A DNA stretch of 64,000 nucleotides, from contig CM055823.1 in assembly GCA_029582265.1 (NCBI GenBank), positions 28,111,228 through 28,175,227 on the forward strand. Direction: 5' to 3'. The notes beneath the pieces were generated by a model. It ran no database searches. It saw only the letters and a list, made by a program, of their open reading frames with translations, and was not told the origin of the DNA. Shown in pieces: positions 28,298-41,649 of the stretch. This DNA comes from Zoroaster sp. YZ-2022. Taxonomy: Eukaryota; Echinodermata; Asteroidea; Forcipulatida; Zoroasteridae. How positions within the stretch are numbered: the first letter of the stretch is position 1; the number at the start of each line of letters is the position of its first letter. Position numbers and translations under genes: made by a program.

Positions 28298-28639
28298 TAA
28301 ATATCGCTGGAGATATTGCACGTGGCCGTGGACGCCCATAATCGCGCGCAAGGTCATAAAGCTGAATTGAGACAATTGCGACAAACACAGTAAAAACATT
28401 AAATTTACAGTTAAAATACATACAAATTCAAACAAACATAATTATCAATACGGGTTGAAAATTATAGAACAAAATTCTGAAACACACAATTACTAAAAAT
28501 CTTACTTAAACAATGTATTGCACTTAAATCATAGTATTAATATAAACATTTAAAGTTAAAACTGAAAGCAACAAAGTTGTGTATCCTACAATATAAATTA
28601 TACTACATGGTCCCATGGTCTGCATCATTGTACGATGAC

Positions 28640-31600
28640 TCAAGTCCTTGCGACAGCACGAATATACAAAGTCTTTGGAGCTAACCCCATCTTGGCAAGA
28701 GTGAGGGGAATCTACAAAAAACAAGAAGACGCCATAATTATTCTTGATAATAGCCACTTTGGCACAAGTGAGCGTTGTACGTTGTACAATTATGCTCATA
28801 TGTTATGGTAATACGAGCCTGGGTACTTTTTAAAGATGTATACTGCCTGTGTTTTATTGCTATTTTAACAGCAATTTCCGGAAGTGTTCTTTTTCATCGG
28901 AACATTGCTATTTTAGTTCAGGAAGTGAAAAAAATACCTTACTTGTTAAAAATAAAATTACTTATTGTTCTATATAATCGTGAGAAGAATGGTTTTGCAG
29001 TAAATATGTACCACATTTAATTGATAGTGGGTCCCGCAAACTTCTGACAACTACTTCAAAGAATTTGTTTTCCTTTCAGAAGGGAAATTATCATTGTTCC
29101 AATGAAACAAAATCTGGAAATTGCCGGTAAAACACGAGTGATACAATCCTATGACAAACATTTATGATTTTGGAAACATTGCATAAAAAAGGCCCACAGC
29201 TTGCTGTGTTCTTACCTCAGTCTCTGAACAGACATCAAATCGATACTGCTGCAAAACACGAACCAGCGCCATCTTGGCTACCAACAGGGCAAAACGCATA
29301 CCAATGCAGTTACGGGGTCCGAAGCCAAACGGCAAGAAAGTACAAGGTTGAATGGAGCCTTTGTTCTCAGCACTGAATCTATGTTGCAAAATAGTGCAAA
29401 AGTAAAGAGTAGATTTATTAAATAAACGCATCCAGTGTCATCCTTCTCCCCATAGCTTTCGAGCCCACTGCTCTATAGTCGTGCGAACGAGGTTGACCCG
29501 GAGGACGAGGTTTATTCAGTGTTCTTCGCCTGGATAAGAGACGGTTGTACATAATTTTGGCTAAAAGAAATAAGGCTTGACTTACTGACCGACAAGGAAT
29601 TTATATTAAGGGAACTTGGGAAAGGGACACCAGAATGTTCAGAGGCTCTTGATGAGGCCCTTCTTAGAAATCCTATATCTGAGCGGGGGTGGGGCAGGGG
29701 GAATCATGGGAGAACAGACTTCGGGTGGGGGAGTGGGGGTTGGATGTGCCCCCATAGTAACCCCACTGCTCCCCTCTCCCTGACTTAGTTATAAATCATT
29801 ATTTTGGTATTTACCTAGTGGGGTCGAACTTTGATGGACTGGGCCAGTATTCTTCATTATGATGAATTGCCCAGACGACTACAAAAACATCGACTCCTTT
29901 CTCGATAGTTAGGCCATCATAACTAATAGTCTCGTTACACATACGATCAAATCTGTAAAACCAACCATTCAGAGGAAAGACAATAATTATATCAATGTTT
30001 GATTATGGAAACCAATTTGTCGGCAAGTTATGAAATGACTTCAACATGAAATGACTTCAAAAAAGTTAGTTATTATGCCAGCTATAGTATGGATCAAAAT
30101 CTTTAAAATGATAACAGTTAAAATGTTTGATTAAGAATATATATATTTGCCATGCAATGAAAACAAATATGCATAAAATTTATCTTCCTGGTGATTGTAA
30201 AAACAAAATAAAAATAAAAAAATTATATCAAGTGTTACCATAGCCTACATTGTAAAAATGTATTTTTGGAAGAACAAAATCAGGCTTACATAGTCCCTGG
30301 TGGATACATGCGCAGTGTCTCATTGACCACCATGTCCAGATACTCCATCTTAGAGATGGCATCATAGCCAAGGTTATCTCTAGTGGGAGCGATGTCATCA
30401 ATCTCTGCATGGAGTTTCTCCTGTACGTCATGGTTTGTGGCTAGTACGAACGCAGCGAAGCTCAGTAGAGCGTTAGTCGTCTCATAACCAGCTTGGAAGA
30501 ATATGACCGACTGGTCAAATTATAATAAAATTACGTATTGTCAAAAACTTAAGTAATCAATATAAATAATCATATATTTATTTATATATTTTACTATTAG
30601 TTTGCTTTTGTAGTTGAAACATACGTATGCAAATTACCTGAGCCATGACCTCATCAGTTGACAGAACCTTACGATGAACAGCGCCCCCTTTGTCAGTCTC
30701 CATAGATTGTGTTGTATCGTCCTCGTTTTCGGTGTCATTGTGAGCATTCAGCATCAGTTGTAGCATATCAACGCGCTATCAAAATGGAGTACCAAAATAT
30801 TAAGTGACGTGTGAGTGAAATCACGGTCAATAGACCTTTAACATCCCGCGGCCATCTTTGTGAGATCCCCTGTACACGTAAGTCTGGCATTCTCCTGAAG
30901 ACGATCAGAGCATACTGATCAAAACGTCGAGTTGTAACCTCCAGTTCTTTGGTGTCACCGCAAACAGTCTTAATATCAAGCAAGTTTTTAGATTTATTAA
31001 TTTGATAAATAAAATTAAATAAAGTTATACACTTAGTGAAACTGTCCATGGTGAAATATGTCCACATACTGATCTTACCTTGGGGGCGTGCTCTCCTTCT
31101 TCTTTACGCATTTTGCACGCAGCCATCGTAACCTCTGAGAAAAACTTTGAAGCCTTGGTATCCAAAAAGCCACATCCGAGGAAATCTAAGATAGGACCGA
31201 AGACTGGGAAGATTGCTGCAAATAATCAACCATTAGCCAATTATGAGTTTACAAATACAAAATATTAAAGATAATCGCCCGTGTTTTCCCACTATTTTAC
31301 CGGTAATTTCAGGATTTTCTTCTCTCCAATGGACATTGGTAATTTCCTTCTAGACAGGAAAACAAATACTTTGAAATTTAGAATTACAAAACAAAAGTAT
31401 TGTCAGAAGCTTGATGAAACAGTAATTAGGCGCCCAATTTAATTTATGATGGAATCGCGAAATAATAATACGTTCTACCATAGATCTTCATTTTGAATAC
31501 GAACAGATTTGATTGGCTACTTTGTATGCATCACTGACGTCACTGATATGACATCTTGTGATTGGATATGACGTCTTGTGATTGGATATAGGACGTCTTG

Positions 31601-34600
31601 TGATTAGATATGACGTGTTGTGATTGAATAATATGACGTGTTGTGATTGAATAGACGTGTTGTGATTGGATATAGGACGTCTTGTGATTAGATATGACGT
31701 CTTGTGATTGAATATGACATGTTTTGATTGAATATGACGTCTTGTGATTGGATAGACGTCTTGTGATTGACTATGACATCTTGTGATTGTATATAGGACG
31801 TGTTGTAATATAGGGCAATCTAAAAAAAAAGATGGTCACTATTATAGGGGATAATTTAGGGCTATGTGAGCTGTACTTCTCTTGATAGTTGAAGCTGAAG
31901 AATTGTGGAGTCGTTTTGAGTACTTTATTACTTATCATCTTTGTCCCCAGTGGGATCTAAAGCTACAACAATTACCCTGAGCTCCACCTGACCCTATCCC
32001 TGACAGCAACCTGTGCTTCGCACCATGTCAGACCCATCTCTTTGAGCTCATTGTTGTTTTTTAGTAATGTAATAATTATTGATGTAGGATTTGATAATGT
32101 AATATTATTTCCATTAAATTTGAGGAAGAATCTTCAACTAACAGGCAATCATGAATGCTGGTTGAAAGAAGCTGAATTCTGCGGCTTTCTTGGCATGCTT
32201 CAGAAATGGATCATCCTTGTTTTTCTGGGAGTCTACATCCAAACCAAAACCACACTTAGCAATGACATCCATCGTAAATGCACCAAATAACCTGGGGAAA
32301 AATAAATAAATAAATAAAAACAAATCTCTAGAAACAGATTTTGCATAACTCAGTTTACATCTCATTGCAGCAGACATTATGCTTCACCACAAAAAGGCAC
32401 AATTGTTGTAATTGTAATGACATTTTTGGGGTAAATAAGTTATTATTGTGGGTTTCTCAATGAAACATGTGAAAATGTAAGACAAAATCCATATACATTT
32501 GCTCAGAAAATGTGTGTTATTAATTATTAAAAATAGGTTGCTTGCTAAGGCCAAAAAAGTCTCCGGTTTCTGGTCATAGGTCGATTTCAAAATCCGAAGT
32601 GCGGTGACGCGCCCTTTTTTTTTTTTTTTTTTGGTTTGTTTGTTTATAATCTTTTTTTTGTCAACCAGTGAATTACATGATACGTGGTTATTGGAAACAG
32701 ACCAAATTAATTTCCAATGCACAAAGTATGGTGGCTAAGACTCACAATTCGGGCAAACGTTCATACCCCTAGGTGAAAAAGGTCGTTTAAAACACAGCAC
32801 GGCAGAATTCAAATCGATCCAGCAATTTTGAGTGGCTGCGATTGGACATCGTTTCATAGCAAAAGAAAAAAAAATTAAAATTATAAATGCCGACTCGCTG
32901 GTCTAAGGCGACGCGCCTTAGTAAGCAACCTATTAAAAAATTCACCAAAAAGGAACAAAATTCCACTTACTGTCTGCAATTGACAGCTTTCCCTCCTTCC
33001 TGGGCTTTGATGATATTGGCAACCATTGTATCACAACATTCGTTGATCATAGGGGACATCTAAAAACAACAAACATTTAAGGGAAATCAATATTCTTGTG
33101 CAATCAATATTCTTTTCAGAAATTGTTAATAAACTTTCGATAATTTCGCTCATTCATTTTAAAACAAATTATAATGTCATATTGGTAGACTATAATTGCG
33201 CGAATGTTTTTAGATTTGGATTTGGTGACCGTAACCAGAGTCCTACAAGTCGTTAAAATTAGTGATAATGATATCTTATTTAAAAAAAGCGTGTCACTCG
33301 TAATCAGACGGTAAATCCAACATGCGATATACTGAATGTTTGCATGTTTTCACGTACCAGTCTCATCTTAGCAGCACTGAATGACGGTGTGATGACGTTA
33401 CGAACTTCCTTCCAAGCCTCATTCTTAAGCCGGATCATTCCCTTCTCCAGAGGTTTTTGTTTTAGGGGAAGGTCCTACACAAATTGGCAATAACCATGCA
33501 CAAATAAAATTAAAATTTAACAATTATTGTGTCCTGGTGTTAACTGAGTTAATTCATGATCGTTTAATTAAATTTGTATACACTTGGAGTGTGCGCTTTG
33601 AATGGAAGCGAATGATCTTCTATCCAGTCAGTGTAATATAGATCAGTGATACATACCAGGAATATTGCTAGACTCACTACATTGTCTTACATTGAAACAA
33701 CACAGGGTCATTTGTTTAAAACTTGAACATAATAAATAAATTCTGAATGGTAAAATCTTGTTTAATTTACTTACTCGACGGTTAGTGAAACAGGAGAAAT
33801 TCTTTACCAGAACATTTTTGAGGATAACGGGGTCTGTTATGATCAAGACAGGACGTCTGAAATCATACATCCTAACAAAGGATAAACATTCAAAATATTA
33901 GTTTTATTTACGAAGAATTAATTGTTGAATACAAACTACTTGTAGCGTGTACGGACTTCGTCGCAGATGGTGCCGTGAAGTGCACTAGCGCGAGTCTAGG
34001 CAGTGAGCGTTTCTATCGATAGAGGGCTACGACTAATCTTCACTAGTACTGGGCTTATTCCTAACTGTGCTGAACTCGGCAGAATGCAACAAATGTCAAA
34101 TTCTGTTTGATCTTGTTGACATGAGCTACGATTATAAGTTCTTTTTGTTCCGTTATTGATGGATCTTGTTGCACTCGGCAGGCTTCATACTTGGGAAAAC
34201 TGTTGGATATTGTTTCATTGGGCAGACGACTGTCTAGCCAAATATTGAAGGGGATAGGGTTAATGCAGGCTATTTTATATTCGTGATAAGAAAACCTCGA
34301 TGAAAATACCTGAGGCATATCTTTTATAATATTTGCAACTGTTTGATGTAGAGAGTAGGCTTTTTATACAAACTATATCACTGAGAAATCAACATGGTCT
34401 TACCCAAAAACTTTGCCATATTTTTTCGCAAAATCGGAGAATGACTGATGAAATCCCTGCAATAAGATCCAAAGGATGTTTTGTTATTGCAAATGTTACT
34501 GACATGATTGCTTACTTAAATATCTGTTATTTGTTGCGTTTGTTCTTAAAAACTAATCAACACTGAATTAAGTATATAGTCAAACAATTTAAGGCTATAT

Positions 34601-35440
34601 AATAGGCCAAAAATAAATTCTCCGGTTTCTGGTCACAGGTCGGCTTCAAAATCGGTGCGGCGACTTAAAGGGACAATATCTTCAAGATCAACAGGGCATG
34701 GAATCGGAGTTTTAGATTAACTCAGTGACTAGTGAAAATAATACCCCACCTGCGTGATAAGGTCATAATCTGTTGCTGCTGCTTGAACCAGTAATTTTCA
34801 GTCACATCTTAAACAACGACCCGATTCCCTGCTATGTTGTAACCAGCGGCGTAGCCACGGGGGGGGGGGGGGCTGGGGGCACGTGTCCCCCCCATATTTC
34901 CAGTACTTTCCCTTTAAAACTTACATGTCGCCATTGCAGTATATTTCCAAAAATGGGGATGTAACTGGCCACCGGGATACCTAGTCGCTGGAAATACTGA
35001 TGACACCACCAATCGTACCTTGATAACAAACACGATCAATATTATTATTGACAGTGTGACAGAATAAGTCAGCTGACTGGTTTTCCCCTCCATGATCCAA
35101 CTGACATTTGACCTTTATATGTAGGCCTACATATTAAAATTGAACGCCACACTTACTGTTGCCTATCCATGCATTGTTAAAATACAGTCAAAAGTGCAAA
35201 CCTACAGTAAAACTCACGAATTCATTTTGTGGTGTCTGCGTGTTGCTGTTGGATGTAATGCCTTGCACCAAAACAAGTCTGTTCTGGACTACTCTCCTTA
35301 ATTATAGCATGGAGGTTCTGATCCTCCATGAGTAAACCATCATTTGTTGTTAAAAATATATTTACTTACAGCGCCAACATTACCATAACACCAACGACCA
35401 GCATCCACGTAACTGACAGTTCAAACCCCCAAATCTCCAT
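28640..35440 (-). CDS. Cytochrome P450, CYP3-like, 13 exons
   Basis: Coding exons (minus strand): 35440-35370, 35018-34925, 34456-34404, 33871-33775, 33474-33358, 33059-32971, 32291-32143, 31215-31079, 30775-30638, 30510-30290, 29952-29815, 29378-29216, 28711-28640. All junctions are GT-AG, phases are consistent, and the total is 1539 nt (512 residues). The start MEIWGF opens a membrane anchor ([14 protein letters not shown]). The I-helix AGYETT is at about 322-327, ExxR (ETLR) at 379-382, and the haem loop [10 protein letters not shown] at 452-461 with Cys459 as ligand. The [11 protein letters not shown] block and C terminus ([13 protein letters not shown]) point to the CYP3/thromboxane-synthase clan. 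It is a microsomal monooxygenase fed by P450 reductase; the substrate is unknown. Introns carry a Penelope-associated repeat, a CRE-like minisatellite and a MITE. Confidence 0.93.
30897..30965. mobile_element. Copy of the short Penelope-like-associated repeat in a P450 intron
   Basis: CTGAAGACGATCAGAGCATA, CTGATCAAAACGTCGAG and CCAGTTCTTTGGTGTCACCG are the inverse of the copies at 7580, 17521 and 24948. It lies in the intron between exons 8 and 9. Confidence 0.6.
31546..31815. repeat. Minisatellite with TGACGTCTTGTGATTG unit in a P450 intron
   Basis: About twelve copies of a 19-25 bp unit around (T)GACGTCTTGTGATTG, separated by GATAT/GATATAGG. Each unit carries a TGACGTC or TGACGTG core and a GATTGG/GATTGA. 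It lies in the intron between exons 7 and 8. Confidence 0.82.
32533..32933. mobile_element. 401-bp MITE in a P450 intron
   Basis: Left end ATAGGTTGCTTGCTAAGGC, right end GCCTTAGTAAGCAACCTAT. A CTCCGGTTTCTGGTCA segment inside also occurs at 34620 in another intron of the same gene. TTAAAA/TTAAAAAA lies outside each end. The right end is 37 bp from the donor of exon 6. Confidence 0.75.
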
Positions 35441-35649
35441 GTTCGTCTACTAAAATTTGTGATAATAATACCACACCGATCGAAAATTATAAACATGAAC
35501 AAGGAAGTCACGAGGAAGTGTAACATATCGGCACTAATGTGTATAGCCTGATGTATAGATCAGCGGAGGCCTATGTATAGTAATATACATACAAACATCT
35601 AACAACAGCGTTCATGAGCTGTATTATATATCGTGTTCCGTGTTCTGAT

Positions 35650-36160
35650 TGAGAAGGCCTACACCGTGCGTGTGATGCCATATAGTCTTTGTTCAAGGCT
35701 GTATTTCTATGATTTTGATACACGATCAATCGCCGAGCGCCACATGAGCGCCACTATCACACACGCACCGCTATCAAACACAGTCTTGATAAACTTATTG
35801 AACTTTTCTTCCCCCCCCCCCCCGAAAACGGGGAAACCACTGCGCATGCGTCAATTTTATACGCAAGCGCGGCCACAATATTTTGGGAAACAAATAAAAT
35901 GGTTATTTATAAGAGAGCGCACCAAAAATCTGAGCCGTGCGAGCGTGTCAAATTGACGCAAGCGCAGTGATTTACCCCGTTTTCGGGGGGGGGGGGGAGA
36001 TTCAACAAGTTTCCATATGTTTAATAGCGGTTCGTATCAAGATAGCCCCTCCTGCGGCGTGCGGCGATGGATCGTGTATCAAAAACGTACAAATACAGTC
36101 TTGATCCAAGACTAGTGGTATTAGGGCAAGGTGCACCATAACCTGTAGGTAAAGAGGGTG
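35650..36160. mobile_element. Foldback element upstream of the P450 gene
   Basis: Two long inverted arms (about 35660-35830 and 35960-36160) share TTTTGATACACGATC, CGCTAT(C/T)AAACA and AAACTT(A/G)TTGAA. They meet at C-run/G-run edges with CCCCGAAAACGGGG and CCCCGTTTTCGGGG. The total is about 500 bp and it is non-coding. It lies 210-720 bp upstream of the P450 start codon and may overlap the promoter. Confidence 0.7.
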
Positions 36161-36581
36161 CATGTGTTCGTGCTGAAGTTCACTATACAAACAACATCAC
36201 CCGATCCGAGTAAAGGGAAGGATAATGTTGTTTACTAGTAGGCATATGCTCACTACATTTTAATCCAATCCTTAATCAACATTTCTTAATTGTAATTTTG
36301 GAAATAATAGGACAACTCTTTCCTAATTATATATGTCAAGTTTTGATTTAATATACTTTTCAGCAATCACGAGTTTTTTCACAGGTTTATGCATGTACTT
36401 ACAAACTTGAAACAACCTACAGTGTATGCAAATTGAGATACCGCATTAGTGGTGTAGGTTTAGTTCGCTTGAACATTAAGCAATCTATGACTGCTTCTGG
36501 CGAATAAAATAACAAAATGATGGACACATCTCCGGCTTACAGTTTAATATTGAAACTGGATGATTTGATTCTAAATTAGAA

Positions 36582-37155
36582 ATGGCGACATTTATATTGC
36601 GACAGACGTTCATCCTAATGATCGTAATAAAGTTAATGATTGGCTTAAAAGCAGTTTGTCCAGAACAAGATTGGATAGAGTTTGGCTCATCTTGCTACGT
36701 CATTACTAATCATCAATCATCTTGGGATAATGCGAAGACTTATTGCCAAGAAATTGGTGGAATGCTTTTGATTATAGAGTCGCCCGAAGAAAATGACTTT
36801 ATCGCTGGAGAATTACAAAGCGACGAGGCAGACAGAAGGAAGGTGGGTGTGTTCTGCTGGTGAAGAGAAGATTCAGTTTACAAACTGGGCGACTGGGAAT
36901 AGTTTCAGTAATTCCGAGGACTGTGCAGCGATCCGCGGTGGTCAGTGGTTCGACATACCATGCGACGGAGTGTCAATTCGTCCATTTACTGTGTGCGAGA
37001 TGACCAGCATCATCCCACCGGAATGGAAGTTGAGAAACTTGGAAGTTGAGAAACTAGTTCCCTCGGCTTCGCCTCGGGAACTAGTTTCTCAACTTCCAAT
37101 ACCTCGGGAAGCTAATATCGACTGTCCACCCTCAAACCATGTTATATTTGTATAA
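36582..37155 (+). pseudogene. C-type lectin-like gene with internal damage
   Basis: Residues 1-26 form a signal peptide (MATFILRQTFILMIVIKLM). The first half of a C-type lectin fold follows (CPEQDWIEFGSSCY, then WDNAKTYCQEIGGMLLIIES). The second half (EGRWVCSAGEEKIQF, NWATG, EDCAAIRGGQWFDIPC, FTVCEM) is in another frame, with the switch at about 36810-36845. The strand normally between them (a WIGL-type block) is missing, so a short deletion plus frameshift is likely. The usual EPN/QPD and WND calcium-sugar motifs are not present. There is no intron in the fold, unlike many animal lectin genes; a retrocopy is possible. The downstream end is unclear because a hairpin (37039-37099) follows. Confidence 0.7.
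37039..37099. repeat. Perfect hairpin, 24-bp arms
   Basis: Arms 37039-37062 and 37076-37099 are exact reverse complements (TTGGAAGTTGAGAAACTAGT...), with a 13-base loop of TCGGCTTCGCCTC. It lies at the 3' end of the lectin-like frame and is probably the tip of a small foldback element. Confidence 0.85.
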
Positions 37156-38337
37156 TATGACACGCCAAACAATGGACAAGATGCACCAGCACGAAGTACC
37201 ACAAAAATGGCTAAAAGTACAAAGCAAAAAACTACCAAGACGAGCAACTATAAGGGCGATAGTCTAAAGAAAAGGACAATATATGAAAATCACAAAAACC
37301 TGAGTGAAAACAATGTGAACCGACGACGATAAAAGAGGAAAAATGAAATGTAGAGACGAACTAGCCTAGTAGTAGCAGTACAACAAGATGGAAGCAAAAA
37401 GGGCAATGGTGGACAGCGAATCAATAAACACCAAAATAATGAGGAAGCCGTGTATGCCAGCATATGGAGGGTGAAAGGGTAAGCGAAAGAAAACAAGATG
37501 TATTAAAGGGAAAAAGTCGACAACAAATTGAAACTAAAAACACTAGAGGTCATTACTATATAAGTTATTAAAGTACCTTAAAAGATAATTAAAAAGAGGA
37601 GACGGTGAAGTGTATTGATATATGTATACGTGAAACAGTTTAATTAAGCCAAGTGATTAATCACAATTTAGGGATTAAAGTAAAATTATCAACAACTTAG
37701 AATATTACGTTGGACTAAGAATCATTAAATTTATTAAGACTAAAGCTAATAATAAGTACAAAATAATTGTTTGAAAATAAAATAAAATAAGAGAAATTAT
37801 AAGAAAAAGACTACTAAATTATTTATATATTTATTCACAGATGGAGTAGCGATGGACAAGTGTAATGTCACGGACGACATGTGTGATATATGAAAAGAAT
37901 TGAGCTGGAGTGAACTTATGGAGAACAGTCTACAAGACAAATATAGCGGTAATAAAAGGCAAAACGGTCACGTGTAAAATGCGAGGAGGGAAAAACAACA
38001 GTCAGGCCCAGTGATTGAAAAAATTATAAAGAATTGAATGATGATGGAAAACATGGAAAATTACATGTGGATTGTGATACAACAATTAGGCCCTAATTAT
38101 TAAGGAAGTACAGGATGTATTAAAAATTGTGACGAGAAAAATGAAAAGTAATACGAAAAACGACTAAGGAAATAATGCATGGATGGAAATATATGTGATA
38201 CTGGACAGATAAAGGAAACAATACATGGATGATGCAAAAAGTAAGTCTAATAATTTAAGGTTTGAAAGAGCAGGTTTTCTTGTGAAGTTTGCTACTAGTG
38301 CAAAACAGTTGTTTAAGTTTGACATCATTAGATGAAA
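37156..38337. other. No gene seen; possible 3' region of the Penelope-like element
   Basis: A-rich on the plus strand, without a supported frame. It lies downstream of the RT frame at 38338-39920 on that frame's strand and may be its 3' part. No GIY-YIG endonuclease was recognised. Confidence 0.35.
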
Positions 38338-39920
38338 CTATAAACATAGAGAAACGGTTCTTGATAAGATGTTTGTATTTGTTAATAACCTTACGAGCAC
38401 AGAAACTATTATTACTGGTTTTGTACAAAATATTGGTTTAATGTTACAATTAGACAAAAAAGGTTTGCGGGAAAAAGTATGATGATATTTAAGCTTAAAT
38501 GTGTTGATAAAAGACTTATGAAAACCGCATTTGAGGAGTCTAATTGAAAATAGTTTTAACATATGGTTATATTCGTGGATACAGGATGAGTGGGTTTTAT
38601 AACGACTGCATTCACCTTTAATAATGCTAGAAAAATAATTGGGGTTGTGATTGGAAGTGAAATTAATATAACTGAATTTTTGGAATGGTTTCTGATAAAT
38701 AAATAAATTTAATTTATTATTTAAAAGAGTAAAATGATCTACAGAGAGCTGGAGGTCTAAAATATTAATGGTTTTATTATTAATAGTAAAAGTGATTGGT
38801 ATAGATTTAGGGTAAACAGAGTTGAGGGCATTAATGACATAATTATGGCTAAAATTAATAGAGTTACGAGTGATTAAGAGACCATCATCAATATATCTGA
38901 CAAAAATAAGTAAATTAGGGTTGTTGAAATTTTTGAAAAAAAGAAATTCTCTGTAAGCTAAAATTAAGTTAGCAATTTGTGCCGAGTGATAGCTACCCAT
39001 TTGACCACCGATATTTTGTTTAAAAAGAAAATCACCTACTGAAAAATTGCTATATTTACAAGTGAAATTATAAAGTTTGAAAAAATAATTCAAAAATTCA
39101 AAAGGGTAATCACAGATTGAAGTAACCTTAAAAAGAGTATCATGGATGTCACATGGAGTAATATTGGTGTAAAGACTTTCAAAATCAAAAGAAATGAGGG
39201 AAATGTCATCAAAATAATTAATATCTAAAGTTTTGATTTGGTCGATAAGTTGGTTAGAACTATTAATAATAGGCCAGGGAAAGTTAAATTCTGTAAATTT
39301 ATCTTCAAACCTGCTTAAAAGAATATCTAAATAAAAACCAAGTGCTTTAGAAATAGGGGAGGTAATCCAACTATGAGCAGTAATAATGGGACGACCTTTA
39401 AGTTTTGATTCGTAAGATGGACAAGGTGGAGAGTCTAATTTGTGAACTTTAGGGAGAATATCCATAGAAGGGACTTTAATTATTTTAGTTTTAAGGAAGG
39501 ATGTTATTTCTTTGAAGTCTGAATCTGCTGCTTTAGGAAGATCGTTGTTTGTAAATAATTAGTTGATGTCTTGTTTGGCTGATGTTATGAGAGTAGTGAG
39601 GATGTTAGTGTCAAAACGACCTAAAGATGTGTATGTGCTACAGTTAATTTGTCTCTTATTATGTACCATGATGTGTTGCAAATGCATAAACCCATATTTT
39701 TGTCAGAGATTCTAATAATGATGTCTTTATTACTGGAAAGATGTTGAATGTCTTTAATATCTTGTAATGTAATGTTATGAAGGCGATTGGGATTTAATTT
39801 TAAAACGTTATTATGTGGAATGTTCATTGATTCTTCTAGTGTGGCCTGGATGTAACTGAATGTGTTATTGTATATTTTGGGATGACAGAGAAGTGAGTTG
39901 AGATGGTGGTGGTCTCGCAT
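38338..39920 (-). pseudogene. Penelope-like reverse transcriptase, broken
   Basis: The first segment (39621-39920) has KDIIIRISDKNMGLCI, the conserved block before the fingers in this RT group. After a frameshift near 39640 and an in-frame TAA near 39560, the main frame (39465-38338) has ILPKVHKLDSPP, GRPIITAHSW, SFDFESLYTNIT (first catalytic Asp), GGQMGSYHSAQIANL and the catalytic FVRYIDDGLLI. The C terminus goes out of frame near 38390. These motifs match Penelope-like elements and their relatives better than LINE or LTR RTs. No GIY-YIG domain is visible in the expected position, so it could be an endonuclease-lacking type or truncated. Confidence 0.75.
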
Positions 39921-41640
39921 ATGGGTGTGTGTGTGGGGAGGAGGGGAGTGAGGGGTTCCCAGACAGATATATGGACACTGCCGAATTTATAACTTATTGA
40001 ATTGAACTAATAATACTATGTAAGGTGCAGTCTGTGCTTTTTTGTTTGCAAATTATTGCGACAAATAAACATCCCTGTCCTTGAAAATCCTGGAGGCAAC
40101 CGGATATCTTTGCGTAAAGCATTTGTTTGGGTGTTGCCAAAACAAATGGCCCAAAATTCGACGGGGATTTCCCCAAGTTGCGGAACAGCCAGACAGAGGC
40201 ATTTTTGACCTATTTCATTTCTTGGCTCAGCTGAATCACCTAGGGTCCAATTTCATAGGGTTGCAGCTAAGCAGATAACTTCACTGAGCAATATAAATAT
40301 CATCCAAAATGCATAGGCCCTACATTTTGTCTGAATGTTTGGTTGGTTACCACACGAATCCGTTAAGAAAATTTTCTTGCATATAGAAGCTCTAATTTGA
40401 CCAAGTGTAGACATGAACATAATGATGAAATAATGACGAAAACCTCGCTCGTGTCTGACGCGTCCATGCCATGCACATATCTTGTATGTACAAGCCAACT
40501 CCAAGGTGAAATGATCTACCAAGTGTTGAATATTAAAATAAAACAGCGCATTCATGTTACTTTTTCGATCTCATTATAGGCCTATTAATTTCGGTTCTTT
40601 TCAAATAGGCCTATTGGCAAATCCAGGGGTATGTGCATTATTTTATCATTCTTTTACGTTAATTTAATTTACCCCCCCCCCCCGTCATACAGTGTGTCCC
40701 CTTTTACTACCACCATGGAAATGCCCCCATAGAGAAATGCGTATAGCATTCAAATGATACGTTGACGTTTTTTGAAACGGAACACATTGATGCCCCTTGA
40801 ACCCATCCATCCACAGGGTGTTATCACAAACAAAACTGATATTATTATCTCGTTAACGAATGCAAAAAAATAAGCTGAAAGTTTCGCAGATTGTTTGTCA
40901 AAAGTTACATTTTGATTAATATTCAATAATTGATAAAAATATTGATAAAAATATAAAGAAAGCAGTTTCATAAGAAATAATAATTAATATTTCCATTCAT
41001 TGTCAACTTACCAATGCTGTACATTTACTTTATAATTAAGTGTATGTTTTAATTATCTGTTAAATCCAAGTAACAGTTATTATGAGTAAAGACTCTTAAA
41101 ATAAATTAAAAACTAACTTTACACTCTCACAAAACTCCCAAGTAATACTTGACTTAGAAAAGGGCACCATGCCGGCCTATTTTTATGTTTATTTCTATTT
41201 TTGACTACAACATGGTTCTGGCCCCAAGGACTCGTTTCCAGGTCAATTCTATCCAGATTGTTTCGGCAGATATCGACACTGCTTGGTTATGGCTATAGCT
41301 ATACAGTGATGTGTAAAACCTGTTGGCACATCCCCATACCACCCCCAACCCCCACCCCCCATTAAATGCTGTCTTTAAAAACAGATTTTCTTTGGAAACA
41401 TTTGACAATGCGATATATCCCAACCTAATTCAAAGCGCTTAGCATTGGACGGGGAGAGAGGGGTGAGACTTCTCAGTTACACAATTACTCTGTCAAGGTG
41501 TGCCAAACGTTTTGCTCACCACTGTAGATCACTCAATTATGCCAATACTCTAAAAGGCCCAGCCAATAGGCTAAGCCGTAGCCGTAGCCAAACCGTACCC
41601 TTATTTTCTGAACCTTGATATGCTTTTGCATTGGGACTGG
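39921..41640. other. No gene seen
   Basis: Contains GGGTCCAATTTCATAGGGTT (40246), similar to one end of the CAGGGCCCAA MITE family, and C-runs at about 40671-40683. No supported coding frame or RNA gene. Confidence 0.4.
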
Positions 41641-41649
41641 TCTGCATTT

